64,000 nt of DNA from Flavobacteriales bacterium (GTDB lineage Bacteria; Bacteroidota; Bacteroidia; JACJYZ01): NCBI GenBank assembly GCA_020635855.1, contig JACJYZ010000004.1, positions 744,001 through 808,000 of the forward strand. Reading direction: 5' to 3'. Shown here one piece after another: positions 30,156 to 39,735 of this stretch. The position numbers and the translations under genes were made by a program. The first letter of the stretch is position 1. Every line of letters starts with the position of its first letter. A model generated the notes under the pieces. It saw nothing but the letters and a program-made list of their open reading frames with translations, was not told the origin of the DNA and ran no database searches.

Positions 30156-31862
30156 TTACCCGGAGAATGGACTTTCTATGAACAGCATGGCCAATCGCAG
30201 GTTTTCATAACTCACTTTTTCGTGCATCGCAGCATACAGATCTTTGAGACCGATCGGGTTGGTTGCGTCTTGCGGGGTGTTCGCGTTCAGTTGTCCGAGC
30301 GCTTGTTTCACTTCTGATATCAGCTCTGCTCCGGGTGCGAGATAGGACATGTCCAGATCCGGGTGCGATTTCTTGATCCTGGTCAGATGTGACAGGATCG
30401 TGCCGCGTGCCAGTCCGCGTTTTTCCATCATGTCTTCCACAGATAAATGTTCACGTATCAGTGCCAGCGTTTCATCATACGTGGATCCTTTTGTGGTTTT
30501 CTTTTTTTTGCGGGATGCAGTTTCTTCTTGGGAATGTTCATCCGGTGGCACACCTCCGCATTTCTCCATGAACAGTTGTGCTTCATGGGTGAGGTTGGAA
30601 GCGGTTGCCAGCGCCTCTGCTTCTGCAGACAATTCACGGAAGCGCTTATCTGCCCGCATCACCAGGTCATCCACCTCCAGCGCTTTTTGGTTGAAACCCA
30701 CCAGGCGGAGTCCACGGATGTCTCTTAAGCGTGAAAGGGCAACATACCCTTGTCCTTTTTCAAACGTTTTGCTCAGGTCTATTTCTGCGGCGTCAAGCGT
30801 CATGCCCTGGCTTTTGTGCACGGTGATGGCCCATGCCAGCCGGAGCGGAATCTGTTCGAACGAAGCGATGGTTTTGCCTTTGGCATTCTCCACCGACCAG
30901 GTTTCGTGGTCGGCATAAACGGTTCGGCCGTCCATGGTTTCCACCACGGGCAGATCTTCGGAATCAAACCGGGTGACGGTACCCAGCGTGCCGTTCATCA
31001 CACCTTTCTCATACATGTTTTTCACGAACATCACGCGGGCGCCTTTCTTCAGACGGAGCGTCTCTTCCGCCAGCACGGATTTCCGAAGCGTTTCCAGGGG
31101 CTTCTTTCTGCCTTTCAGAATGGCGCTGAAGGTTCTGGTTTCACCCGGAAGGCTGTTGAGTTTTTGTATGTTGATGTAGTCCACATCCAGGTTGTGTGTA
31201 TACAACCGGGTGAGGTTGTCGCCCCCGATCTCATGGGCGGAAGTTGCCTGCAATTGCCTGGCGGCCCATTCGCCCGTCCGGCCTTCCCTTATCTCATTCA
31301 GGATCCGCGTCAGGGGACCATTCTCCTGCCTGTGTTGCTCGGTCAGGTAACAGATGGTGAGACCTGCATCCAGCCATGCAGCCGACATGAAAGCAAACTT
31401 GTTCTTGTTGATCTCTTCGCGTTTTCCGACAGGCGGCAGCTGAAAGAAATCACCGCACACAACCACCTGTATGCCACCGTAGGGTTCGTTGCTACTCCGA
31501 AGGAAACTCAATACCTGACGGGCCGCCTCGAGTTGGGCGCCGTGCAGCATGGAGATCTCATCGATGATCAGCACTTTCGCTTTTTCAATGTTCTCGCGGA
31601 AATGCTTTTTCGTTTTAAGGTCCCGCAGGTCTTGTACCGACATGCGGTCACGGATGCCGATGCCTGACCACGCATGCAGGGTCACGCCGTTCATGTGCGT
31701 GGCCGCAATGCCGGTGGATGCCGTTACGGCCACAGGTATTTTCCGGTCTTTCAGGTAGCGGATGTACTGCCTGAGCACATAGGTCTTCCCGCTGCCGGCG
31801 GATCCGGTGAGGAACACATTCCTGCCCGATTTCAATATTGCCAATGCCGTTTGCTGGTCCAT
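30156..31862 (-). CDS. PIF1/RecD-like superfamily 1 helicase with C-terminal HTH
   Basis: A 568-residue protein, taking ATG 31862. Walker A is GSAGSGKT near residue 20, Walker B is VLIIDEISM, and GDFFQLPPVG, LTEQHRQ and WAITVHKSQGMTLD complete a PIF1-type SF1B helicase core (about 1-420). The C-terminal ~90 residues carry a helix-turn-helix (SVEDMMEKRGLARGTI). Such helicases act 5'-3' on DNA, including G-quadruplexes. The gene faces away from the FAD oxidoreductase. Longer in-frame starts overlap that promoter and add a non-conserved leader. Confidence 0.9.
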   Translation of the reverse strand: MDQQTALAILKSGRNVFLTGSAGSGKTYVLRQYIRYLKDRKIPVAVTASTGIAATHMNGVTLHAWSGIGIRDRMSVQDLRDLKTKKHFRENIEKAKVLIIDEISMLHGAQLEAARQVLSFLRSSNEPYGGIQVVVCGDFFQLPPVGKREEINKNKFAFMSAAWLDAGLTICYLTEQHRQENGPLTRILNEIREGRTGEWAARQLQATSAHEIGGDNLTRLYTHNLDVDYINIQKLNSLPGETRTFSAILKGRKKPLETLRKSVLAEETLRLKKGARVMFVKNMYEKGVMNGTLGTVTRFDSEDLPVVETMDGRTVYADHETWSVENAKGKTIASFEQIPLRLAWAITVHKSQGMTLDAAEIDLSKTFEKGQGYVALSRLRDIRGLRLVGFNQKALEVDDLVMRADKRFRELSAEAEALATASNLTHEAQLFMEKCGGVPPDEHSQEETASRKKKKTTKGSTYDETLALIREHLSVEDMMEKRGLARGTILSHLTRIKKSHPDLDMSYLAPGAELISEVKQALGQLNANTPQDATNPIGLKDLYAAMHEKVSYENLRLAMLFIESPFSG

Positions 31863-32005
31863 GATTTTAGTTGCGCTGTAAAAGTAGAAAAGGGATGGAA
31901 GTATGCGGGAAAAAGTGCTGCACAAACTTACGAATGTAAGACACGGATGCATTGTGTGTTGTTTGCTGGTGCCGGCCAGGATCATTCCCTTCTCGTGTTT
32001 TCGTC

Positions 32006-32013
32006 TATTTTTG
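32006..32013 (+). promoter_or_regulatory. -7 promoter box
   Basis: TATTTTTG (TAnnTTTG) ends 11 bases before ATG 32025, giving a very short leader for the oxidoreductase. Confidence 0.55.
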
Positions 32014-32024
32014 CTGCTGTAACC

Positions 32025-33452
32025 ATGTCCGGAATCAAAGCGAAAATATGTGTGATAGGGGCGGGTCCGGCAGGACTGGCAGCGGCCTATGAACTGGTGC
32101 AACACGGCACCACGGACGTGATTGTGATCGACCGGCATGAGATGGTGGGCGGCCTGGCCCGCACCGTGTCATCACCGGGGGACGGTGCCCGTTTTGATAT
32201 CGGTCCGCATCGCTACTTCACCAAAAATGCCGAAGTGAAAGCCCTTTGGTTCCGCTTGCTCGGAGATGACTTTATCACCGTTAGCCGTACGACGCGTATT
32301 TTTTACCGCGGAAAGCTGTTCAACTATCCCATCAAGGCGGGAGATGTGCTGATCAAACTGGGCATCTGGTCTTCTTTTCTCAGCTTTCTGTCGTATATCC
32401 GTGAGCGCATCATTCCCCGGCGCAACATCCGTACGTTTGAAGACTGGGTGACCGCCAAGTTCGGGGGCAGGTTGTACCGCACTTTTTTCAAATACTATAC
32501 TGAGAAAGTATGGGGCATTCCATGCAGTGAGATCGAAGCGAGATGGGCGGCGCAACGGATCAAGGGGCTCAATTTCACAGAGGTGGTAAAAAAAGTGTTC
32601 GGAGGAACCGCAAAGGCGAAATCCCTGGTGGAATCGTTCTATTATCCGCGTAAGGGAGCGGGCCAGATGTATGAGGCCATGGCCGATGTCATCACAAAAG
32701 CAGGCGGACGCGTGATGCTGGCTACCGAGGTGATGTCGTATCAGCTTGAATCTGACCGCCTGGTTTCCCTTGAAGTGAAAGATGCCGCCGGCAACCTTAG
32801 CACCATCACGGCCGATCATTTCTTCAACAGCGCACCGATCACCGCGTTTTTTGAACGCCTGTCGGTGCCACCGCCACCTGCCGTTGCCGAGGCGTGCAAA
32901 CAACTCTACTACCGTGCGCACATCACCGTGAACATGCTGGTGGAAGGAACAGACCTTTTTCCGGATCAATGGATCTACATCCATGATCCTTCTTTTCAGA
33001 TGGCTCGGCTGGCCAACTACAACAATTTTGCATCTGATATGGTGGAGAAATCCGGCTTTACCGCTGTGAGTGCCGAGTATTTCACCTTCGAACATGAAAC
33101 GTTGTGGAAGATGGATGATGAGGCGTTGATGCAGCTGGCCGTTGAAGAAGTACGCCGCCTGGGCCTCGTCGGCACCAGCAAAGTGAAAGGCGTATCGGTG
33201 ATCCGGGAACGGGAAAGCTATCCCACCTACTTCATGGGTTACGAGCAGCCGTTCAATGTCCTGAAAGATCACCTGGACCGGATACGGAATGTGAGTCCGG
33301 TGGGCCGTGGCGGACTCTACAAATACAACAACCAGGATCATTCCATTTATTCGGGACTTGTAGCTGTGCGCAACTACCTGTTCCCCGACCACCACATGAG
33401 TGTGTGGCAGATCAACATCGACGCGGAATACCAGGAAGAAGAGTATGAATGA
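32025..33452 (+). CDS. NAD(P)/FAD-dependent oxidoreductase (protoporphyrinogen-oxidase / UGM-like fold)
   Basis: The 475-residue protein begins with a dinucleotide-binding motif GAGPAGLAAAYEL (residues 11-23), followed by the second FAD motif DRHEMVGGLARTV and GPHRYFTKN. This order is seen in FAD amine-oxidase, protoporphyrinogen-oxidase and UDP-galactopyranose-mutase-like proteins. Such proteins often neighbour polysaccharide genes, but none is adjacent here. The substrate cannot be assigned. No signal peptide is present. Confidence 0.8.
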   Translation: MSGIKAKICVIGAGPAGLAAAYELVQHGTTDVIVIDRHEMVGGLARTVSSPGDGARFDIGPHRYFTKNAEVKALWFRLLGDDFITVSRTTRIFYRGKLFNYPIKAGDVLIKLGIWSSFLSFLSYIRERIIPRRNIRTFEDWVTAKFGGRLYRTFFKYYTEKVWGIPCSEIEARWAAQRIKGLNFTEVVKKVFGGTAKAKSLVESFYYPRKGAGQMYEAMADVITKAGGRVMLATEVMSYQLESDRLVSLEVKDAAGNLSTITADHFFNSAPITAFFERLSVPPPPAVAEACKQLYYRAHITVNMLVEGTDLFPDQWIYIHDPSFQMARLANYNNFASDMVEKSGFTAVSAEYFTFEHETLWKMDDEALMQLAVEEVRRLGLVGTSKVKGVSVIRERESYPTYFMGYEQPFNVLKDHLDRIRNVSPVGRGGLYKYNNQDHSIYSGLVAVRNYLFPDHHMSVWQINIDAEYQEEEYE

Positions 33453-33465
33453 CGCGAACGTCCGA

Positions 33466-35388
33466 TCAGTCTTCCAGTATTACAAACTCCGTGCGGCGGT
33501 TGGCGGCGCGTCCTTCTTCCGTGTCGTTGGTGGCGATCGGTTGTGTTTCCCCGTATCCTTTTGCCTGTAACCGGGCTGCCGGAATGCCTGATTTGGTGAG
33601 GTAATCCATCACCGATTTCGCACGGTCGTGTGACAGTTTCATGTTGGCATCATCCGAACCCACGTTGTCGGTATGTCCGCCCACTTCCACGACCATGGAC
33701 GGGTTGGCTTTCATCAGTTGGATGGCCTTGTTGAGTTCCAGGTAGCTTTCGGGTTTGAGTTCGGCTTTTCCGGTTTCGAAGAAGATGTTGTTCATCACCA
33801 CCTTGGTACCTTTCTCGATCGGTTTCAGGTCGATGTCGCGCTTCACTTCCTTGTATTTTGCATCTTCCGGCAGGTCGAAGTTATCTGAGTAAAAGAAGTA
33901 CCCTTCGCGGGTGGCGGATACGCCATACAGTTTTCCCACCGGCAGTACCACCAGGTAGGCGCCTGTTTTGGAGTTGCTCTTGCTGGTGGCGATGAGTTCA
34001 CCTGTGGTCAGGTCTTCCACCAGCACCCATGCGCCAAGCGGGTCCTGCGTTTTGAAGTTCCGAACGGTGCCGGTGATCACCATGGTGGGTGTAGGGCGCA
34101 GGTCTTCCGGGATCTCCACCGAGTACAGGTCGAGGTTGTTGCCGCCACGCTCGGAAGCCATATAACCCACTTCGCCGGATCCTCCGATGGTGAAGTACAG
34201 GTCGTCTTTGTCGGTGTTGATGGGGTTGCCCAGGTTGGAGGGTTCGCTCCATTTCCCGTTTTCGAATACGCTCTTGAAGATGTCGAACTTACCGAAACCC
34301 GGATGTCCGTCGGAAGCGAAGTACAGGGTTTTGGCATCCGGACTGATGAACGGGGATTTGTCGTCGAACGGTGTGTTAATGGTGGGGCCGAGGTTCATGG
34401 CCGGACCCCATTTACCGAACCGGTTTTTTTCAAGCATGTAGATGTCTTCACCACCGTATCCACCTTCACGGTCGGAGCAGAAGTAGATGTGCTGGCCGTC
34501 GGATGACAGCGTGGGTTGCGAGTCCCATGAGTCGGAATTGATGATGTTGCCCATGTTGATTGGTGCACTCCATTTGTCGCCGTCCAGTTCGGAGATGTAC
34601 ATGTCGCAGTTGCCCATGCCTTCATCTCTGCCGCACGCGATATACACCATGGTTTGTCCGTCTGCTGAGAAGGCCGGCGCGCCTTCGTTGTTGGCTGAGT
34701 TCAAAGGGGCCGGCAGCAGCACGGGTTTCTGCCATTGGCCGTTCACTTGGTCGGTATAATAGAGGTCTTCATCGCCTTCTTCGTCTTCCGCTTTCTCCGG
34801 TGAGAAACCGCCTTTGCGCATGCTGGTGAAATAAATGCGTGTACCGGTGGGGTTGGTGGAAGGCATGTAATCATCCCATTCGGAGTTCACGGTGGCGCTC
34901 AGCTTTACGGGCGCTTTCAGGTTGGAAACGGCATCCTTGCGCACGATCGGACTTTCCTGCGCATAGTACAGCATCCAGTCGCCCTGGTGCAGGAAACGTG
35001 CCTTATCGGCTTCCCGTGAATACCTTTTGCCGAACTCCTGCAGCCAGTCCACCGCCTTGTCGGTTTGTCCCAATTGCTGGTACGCATTGCCGGCTTCGTA
35101 GTAGAACCAGGCCCAGTAATCGGGTTTCAACGCGCGCAGTTCCTCGAAGTATTTCACACAGTCGGCGTACTTGTCGTTGTAATACAGGGCAAGTCCCAGG
35201 TAGTTCAGTACATCGGCATTTTTTGGGTCGGCGTTGTAGGCTTTCAGCAGTTTGCTGGCTGCGGCCTTGTAATCACCGTCGTCATAGAGTTTTTTGCCTT
35301 CGTCATAGTACAGACCGTCTGTGATCAGTTGTGCCTGTGCATGCAGGGTGAGGCAGGCCAATGTGAAGAGGATGTAAATCTTGCGCAT
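33466..35388 (-). CDS. PorE-like OmpA-family protein (TPR + PD40 propeller + CRD + OmpA)
   Basis: A 640-residue exported protein: signal peptide (1-20), TPR repeats (about 25-125), WD40-like PD40 propeller blades (about 170-425, e.g. PAFSADGQTMVYIACG and SPDAKTLYFASDG), a carboxypeptidase-regulatory-like domain (about 436-520) and an OmpA peptidoglycan-binding domain (about 533-640, with GGHTDNVGSD and NRRTEFV). This exact architecture is that of PorE of the type IX secretion system, although paralogues with other roles exist. It would bridge the outer membrane and the wall. Confidence 0.8.
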   Translation of the reverse strand: MRKIYILFTLACLTLHAQAQLITDGLYYDEGKKLYDDGDYKAAASKLLKAYNADPKNADVLNYLGLALYYNDKYADCVKYFEELRALKPDYWAWFYYEAGNAYQQLGQTDKAVDWLQEFGKRYSREADKARFLHQGDWMLYYAQESPIVRKDAVSNLKAPVKLSATVNSEWDDYMPSTNPTGTRIYFTSMRKGGFSPEKAEDEEGDEDLYYTDQVNGQWQKPVLLPAPLNSANNEGAPAFSADGQTMVYIACGRDEGMGNCDMYISELDGDKWSAPINMGNIINSDSWDSQPTLSSDGQHIYFCSDREGGYGGEDIYMLEKNRFGKWGPAMNLGPTINTPFDDKSPFISPDAKTLYFASDGHPGFGKFDIFKSVFENGKWSEPSNLGNPINTDKDDLYFTIGGSGEVGYMASERGGNNLDLYSVEIPEDLRPTPTMVITGTVRNFKTQDPLGAWVLVEDLTTGELIATSKSNSKTGAYLVVLPVGKLYGVSATREGYFFYSDNFDLPEDAKYKEVKRDIDLKPIEKGTKVVMNNIFFETGKAELKPESYLELNKAIQLMKANPSMVVEVGGHTDNVGSDDANMKLSHDRAKSVMDYLTKSGIPAARLQAKGYGETQPIATNDTEEGRAANRRTEFVILED

Positions 35389-35401
35389 AGGATGGCTGGT
35401 T

Positions 35402-35438
35402 AGAAAAACAGGCGGAGGGATGAGATCCGACCGCCTGT
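35402..35438 (-). terminator. Intrinsic terminator after the PQQ-propeller gene
   Basis: On the minus strand ACAGGCGG pairs with CCGCCTGT, followed by a T-run. It separates the propeller gene upstream from the PorE-like gene downstream. Confidence 0.7.
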
Positions 35439-35458
35439 TGAAGTTGTCATTTGTGGTA

Positions 35459-37093
35459 TTACTTGGTGGCTACTTTGGTCACCGTTTTCTTTTCATACAC
35501 ATACACATAATCCCCTTCTTCGGTGAGGGTGGTGGTGGCGCCTTTGCGGGCGTTGAATTTCTTGTATGTGCAATCTTTCAGGTAGAAGGAAGCGATGTCG
35601 GCGCCTTCGGTTTTCATAATCAGGTAATCGCCTTTCGAGTCTTCCAGGGCAGATGACTTGTACCTGCCGGAAGCCACGAGTTTACCATCACTTACGTTGT
35701 GTGAGGAAACACCTTTGCTGCCGATAACGATCGCCTTGTCTTCGTAGAGCATCAGTTGTTCGCCACGGCCGATGTCGTCGTCTTTCAGTTCCACTTCATA
35801 CACTTCGGTACCGTCGGCTACTTTCAGGGAGTAAATCGCTTTACCGCTACAAACGATGGCATTGTCGCCCACGGTGAATGAGTTGGAGATCCCTTTCTTA
35901 AAGCGCTCAGACTCCCATGCAACGGAACCGTCATTGGTGTTGATGGCTTTCAGGCCCCAGGGTTTTACATCCGGCCACCATACTTTGCGTTCAATCGTGA
36001 TGTTGCCTTCTGAGTCTTTCTTGCGGATGATGGCCTGGCATTCCACGGTGCCACCGATCTGGAGGATGATCTTGTCGCCTGCCAGTCCCATTGCCGGGAT
36101 GGCACGTGCACCTTTGATCTCGGGAGAAGTCCACAGCAGTTTACCTGTGTTGCGGTCGTACTTCTTCACGTATTGGCTTTTCTTGTTCGACATGTCGAGT
36201 ACGTACACATCGTCACCGTCCCAGATGGGTTCGGCAACGGCGCCATAGATACCGAATGCGGTTGCGCCGGCAGGTGAACCCACCACATCGGCTGTGAAGT
36301 CGAAGGCGGCGGCCCACAGTTTGGCGCCGGTTTTCCAGTCATAGGTTTGGATACCGTTCATTTTCAGCACCACCATGTCATCTTTCAGGTCGAGGTCGAA
36401 AACGAACTCGCGGGTAACCACTTTACGTTCGGCACGGCCTACGTAGGTTTGTTCCCAGAGTACATCTCCGTTGTTCAGGTCGATCTTTGCGATCTGGTTC
36501 TTGAAACCGCTGAACAGGGCGGCGAGGCCACCGGGTACAAAGTTCACGGTCACGATCTGGTTGTCGCGGTACACGTATTTACCCACAACACCCTTGAACT
36601 TGGAAGTGCTCCAGAGCTCTTCGCCTGTGCGGGCTTTGATGAACACGAGGCTTTCTTTCAGTGAAAGCGCAAAGCCTTCCTTTTCGGCGATGTACACCAC
36701 GTTGTCTTCCGACAGGTTCTGGTACTTATCGGTGGTCCACAGCACGGTACCTTTTTCAATGTCGATGCAGGCCACCTGGTCTTTGCCCATCTTCCTTTCG
36801 AACAGGAAAACGGTATTGGATTCCCAGAAGGGGATAAGTTCGTCAATCTTGCGCAGGTTGGGAGCGATTTCTTTAAAGGGCTTGCTCCAGATGGTATGTC
36901 CGTCTTTGTTGCTGAAAACGGTCATTTCCTTGTCGGATGCTGCGTAGCTGTAGCCTCTTTCTTCGAGTCCGGTACCTGAGTAGGCAATGCTGTGTTCAAG
37001 TCGTTGTTCCCAAACGGTGGTCATATCCTCCTGGGCAAAGCACGTAAGTGCAGACATTGCCAGAAGGCTGTGAATGAAGATTGACTTTTTCAT
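35459..37093 (-). CDS. Exported PQQ-like beta-propeller protein
   Basis: A 544-residue protein with a signal peptide (about 1-20) and repeated blades of the outer-membrane PQQ-propeller type: TIWSKPF, GTVLWTTDK, GEELWSTSKF, GDVLWEQTY, GKLLWTSPEI, GSVAWESERF. The recurrent 'G..LW' strand ends mark each blade. Similar folds occur in BamB-like scaffold proteins. No enzymatic residues are evident. It follows the TonB-C-like gene on the same strand and ends at a clear terminator. Confidence 0.75.
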   Translation of the reverse strand: MKKSIFIHSLLAMSALTCFAQEDMTTVWEQRLEHSIAYSGTGLEERGYSYAASDKEMTVFSNKDGHTIWSKPFKEIAPNLRKIDELIPFWESNTVFLFERKMGKDQVACIDIEKGTVLWTTDKYQNLSEDNVVYIAEKEGFALSLKESLVFIKARTGEELWSTSKFKGVVGKYVYRDNQIVTVNFVPGGLAALFSGFKNQIAKIDLNNGDVLWEQTYVGRAERKVVTREFVFDLDLKDDMVVLKMNGIQTYDWKTGAKLWAAAFDFTADVVGSPAGATAFGIYGAVAEPIWDGDDVYVLDMSNKKSQYVKKYDRNTGKLLWTSPEIKGARAIPAMGLAGDKIILQIGGTVECQAIIRKKDSEGNITIERKVWWPDVKPWGLKAINTNDGSVAWESERFKKGISNSFTVGDNAIVCSGKAIYSLKVADGTEVYEVELKDDDIGRGEQLMLYEDKAIVIGSKGVSSHNVSDGKLVASGRYKSSALEDSKGDYLIMKTEGADIASFYLKDCTYKKFNARKGATTTLTEEGDYVYVYEKKTVTKVATK

Positions 37094-37129
37094 TTGAAAG
37101 GAGTTAGGGTTGGATCGATAAGAATGAAA

Positions 37130-37507
37130 TTAATTGTCGAAATTGAACATGTAGCGGAACTTGTAGTTTTTGTTCTTGGGCATGCGGAAACCCATCTTCA
37201 TGGCTTTGATGGCATCTTTTACCATGTTCTGGAATTCGATGGAGCCGCCGTTTCTTTCCACCACAAAAATGGATACCACTTCGCCTTTGTTGCGGATGGT
37301 GACATCCATGATATAGGATCCGGTGATGCTGTGTTCCTGTTTCAGCTCACTCAAGCTTCCTGTTTTCATGGCTTCATCCATCACCTTGGCGGCGGCCTGT
37401 ATCACTTCTTCCTGGTCGCTGATAAGGGTTTTCTGTGCGTGCGCACCCAAGGCGCCCATCATGAATACCAGGCACAGGGCCATGCCGAGTTTGGTCCATC
37501 TGATCAT
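37130..37507 (-). CDS. Small exported protein with TonB-C-like fold
   Basis: The 125-residue protein has a signal peptide (about 1-28, ending AHA/Q). The C-terminal half (VTIRNKGEVVSIFVVERNG, then an AIKA helix, then FRMPKNKNYKFRYMF) resembles the C-terminal domain of TonB-like energy transducers, but there is no N-terminal anchor or proline linker, so it cannot be a complete TonB. ATG 37507 overlaps the upstream stop by four bases. Confidence 0.6.
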   Translation of the reverse strand: MIRWTKLGMALCLVFMMGALGAHAQKTLISDQEEVIQAAAKVMDEAMKTGSLSELKQEHSITGSYIMDVTIRNKGEVVSIFVVERNGGSIEFQNMVKDAIKAMKMGFRMPKNKNYKFRYMFNFDN

Positions 37508-38646
37508 TCCGGTTTCCATATAATGGTTTGGTTTCCTGTTACGATGATGATCGAATCATCGGGTAGAAAGGCAAAGCTGGCGCGGCTGTCACCGGCCATT
37601 TTGTTGTTGATGGCATCCCGGAGGCGCTGGCGTGTGTCGAACCGGTTTTCCAGTTTTCCCTTTTCGAAATCATAGAGGTTGATCTGGGGCGCCACATCAA
37701 ACGACACCACACCGAAGAGGGTCTTTTCGTTGTTCTCGGTGAAGTCGGGTTCGTAAGGGGCCAGTGACATAAAGGAGGTACGGAGGACGTCTCCCTCGGG
37801 CATGCGGATCATATAGATGTATCCCTGGCGTCCGGCCGTGGAGGTTTGCATCTTGGTGTGCGGGATGCTGTAACTGAACAGGCGGTAGCCATCGTGTGAA
37901 TACTGGAGCCTGTAGATGATGTCGTAGATCTCATTGATGGTTTTGATCAGCTCCATGGATCCTGCGTCGTAGATGCTGATCATTTGCCGGTACTTCAGGG
38001 CAGGCTTGATGGCTTTCTTGTCGAGACGAATGCTGGGAACATCCTGCAGAAGCTGGGCGGTGGGCATGTGCGAAACGGCCACCTGTTTTCCATCCGGACT
38101 GATCGCCACGGCATTGGTGGCATTCTCCACTGTGAACTTCCTCATCATTCTGCCAGAGGGCAGCTCGTAAAAGCTTACATCATCTCCTTGCAATACCACG
38201 TAAAAGCTTTCGTCATACGCGATCGCTACAGAGTGTGCGGCATTGATCTTTTGCACGATTTCGCCGGATTCGGCATTCACGATCTCAAAGTCCACCTCGC
38301 GGTCTTTGTTCGGCGCCCAGTCGATGTAGAAGGTTTGTTGCAGCAACAGGTAGGTTCCCTTGGCGGAGTACTCCACCTTGGCACCGGCATACCAGTTGCC
38401 CACGTCGAATTTCTTCAGGATTTTGTCGTTGCGCCAGTCGTAGAGGAAAAGCGGAAAGCCTTGCGCGCCGGCGCAGGCAACGGTGTTTCCGTCGGGGGAG
38501 AGTGCCAGGCCGGACCTCACGGATGTTTCGCCTCCCATGTGGAAAAGTTTGTAGTCCACATTGGTTTGAACCTGTGCCATACCGGAACAGGTCAGCAGGA
38601 GTAATCCGAATGATAATGCCAGCTTAACGGGATGAGCCAGATTCAT
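37504..38646 (-). CDS. Exported WD40-like beta-propeller protein
   Basis: A 380-residue protein with signal peptide (about 1-25) and seven or so WD40-like blades (LALSPDGNTVACAG; VAISPDGKQVAVSH; LQYSHDGYRLFSYS). No catalytic motif. It opens an operon with the TonB-C-like protein (overlapping by four bases) and the PQQ-type propeller. A scaffold or complex role in the periplasm is inferred. Confidence 0.7.
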   Translation of the reverse strand: MNLAHPVKLALSFGLLLLTCSGMAQVQTNVDYKLFHMGGETSVRSGLALSPDGNTVACAGAQGFPLFLYDWRNDKILKKFDVGNWYAGAKVEYSAKGTYLLLQQTFYIDWAPNKDREVDFEIVNAESGEIVQKINAAHSVAIAYDESFYVVLQGDDVSFYELPSGRMMRKFTVENATNAVAISPDGKQVAVSHMPTAQLLQDVPSIRLDKKAIKPALKYRQMISIYDAGSMELIKTINEIYDIIYRLQYSHDGYRLFSYSIPHTKMQTSTAGRQGYIYMIRMPEGDVLRTSFMSLAPYEPDFTENNEKTLFGVVSFDVAPQINLYDFEKGKLENRFDTRQRLRDAINNKMAGDSRASFAFLPDDSIIIVTGNQTIIWKPE

Positions 38647-38947
38647 GATGCGTAGTTAGTTCACCGAAAAATTAAGCAGCGCTAAAGTAAGGAAATGGCG
38701 GAATACGGGCAAAAAAATCCGGAGTTCAAGTGGAATCTTAACTCCAGGTTCATGTAGAGCGTGAGACACAAGGGAACGCTGAGAAACCAGACGGTTAAAA
38801 ATCAGGGAAATATGTGTGAGGGCGATGAGTCGGTTGGCGACATGAGGGCTGGGTGACTTTTAAGACTAGGGGTGCTGCAAATGCTTGACTCCGGCTGATC
38901 CGTCGATGAAGGTGTGATTTTAACAGATGGCAAGCAGGGATGTAGCA
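38647..38947. other. Gene-free stretch
   Basis: About 300 bases upstream of the propeller operon. No clean -7 box, RNA gene or long repeat is visible; several short, weak hairpins only. Confidence 0.5.
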
Positions 38948-39145
38948 TCAATCTACGATCTCCCGAACCCTTCCCACAATACCGGATTCCAGCATCACTT
39001 TGATCCCGCGGGTGTGCACGGCTGCGCTGGTAAGGATTCTTTTTACACGGCCATGGGTCAGCCGCCCGGTTTTCTGTTCGTGCTTCTGAACCACTTTCAC
39101 CGTTTGGCCGATGCGGATGTTTGCGCGTATGGTACCGTCTGACAT
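38948..39145 (-). CDS. ywbE: YwbE family protein
   Basis: A 65-residue protein reading MSDGTIRANIRIGQTVKVV, then KHEQKTGRLTHGRVKRIL and HTRGIKVMLESGIVGRV, which is the complete DUF2196/YwbE pattern, a small SH3-like beta fold. The start at 39145 gives the family's normal length; upstream in-frame codons run into repeat DNA. Biological role unknown; the fold suggests RNA or protein binding. Confidence 0.85.
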   Translation of the reverse strand: MSDGTIRANIRIGQTVKVVQKHEQKTGRLTHGRVKRILTSAAVHTRGIKVMLESGIVGRVREIVD

Positions 39146-39186
39146 GGGTGTGATGGGGTTAAATAGGGAGTGAAAGGTACGGTTTA

Positions 39187-39251
39187 TCAGCAACAGCATA
39201 CAGCATACAGCAACAGCATACAGCAAGAGCATACAGTGAGTGCATACAGCA
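39187..39251. repeat. GCATACAG word array
   Basis: The words GCATACAG, CAACAG and CAAGAG alternate here in tandem several times. The same words form the terminator-like hairpin after tRNA-Ala (1291-1343) and the hairpins at 39.5 and 40.95 kb. Confidence 0.8.
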
Positions 39252-39301
39252 GTCCCCGATCAGTTGGGGTTTGACGATGTCTTTGCTACCAAGCGACTGG
39301 G

Positions 39302-39600
39302 GGGTAAACATCCATCGATGAATGAAAGAATCCCAGCGGGATTCAATGTTTATAGAAAACACGGACAATGCAAAATTCTGCGACCCCAACGGGGTCGTAC
39401 CTCATCCTACCTGTGCAATCTTCTATAAACATTCAATGCCTCCGGCATTGGGTTTCCGTCATGGGATAAACACGTTCCACTTGATCGGCACGCAGGCACT
39501 AAAAAACACAAGAGCATACGGTGAGTTACTGTATGCACTCACTGTATGCGCTTGCTGTTTTCGTGGCGCTAAGTCGACATGACTTCGAACCGTCATGATG
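39302..39600. repeat. Palindrome-cassette repeat unit b, ending in a T-arm-like sequence
   Basis: Palindromes AATCCCAGCGGGATT (39329), CGACCCCAACGGGGTCG (39381) and AATGCCTCCGGCATT (39435) are spaced 52 and 54 bases apart. A GCATACGG/GTATGC hairpin follows, then GTGGCGCTAA and, on the minus strand, a T-arm-like ATGAC-GGTTCGAA-GTCAT at 39579-39596. There is no gene here; the short ORFs are products of the palindromes. With units c to e, this fills the gene-free stretch 39146-39905 together with the adjacent word array. Confidence 0.85.
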
Positions 39601-39735
39601 TGCTACGGACAAGTGAAGGTGAGATAAAAACCCACCAATGGAGGAAAGAATCCCAACGGGATTCAATGTTTATAGAAAACGTGAACAATGGAAAATGCTG
39701 CGACCCCAACGGGGTCGTACTGTCATGGATAAATA
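39601..39735. repeat. Palindrome-cassette repeat unit c, truncated
   Basis: Palindromes AATCCCAACGGGATT (39649) and CGACCCCAACGGGGTCG (39701) keep the 52-base spacing. The third palindrome is missing and the sequence jumps to GTCATGGATAAA, which in other copies lies after it. The remaining bases to the HepT gene (39736-39905) show no feature I can name. Confidence 0.8.

Noticed and set aside
31674..32024. N-terminal extension of the FAD oxidoreductase
   Set aside because: It overlaps the PIF1-like gene and the promoter box, and the dinucleotide-binding motif begins right after ATG 32025.
37130..37507. Full TonB energy transducer
   Set aside because: It has a cleavable-type signal peptide but no proline-rich linker or permanent N-terminal anchor. 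Only the C-terminal fold resembles TonB.
39579..39596. Complete tRNA gene at the T-arm-like sequence
   Set aside because: Only a T-arm-like arm and a possible acceptor 3' side are visible. No matching acceptor 5' side or anticodon arm occurs at the right distance.
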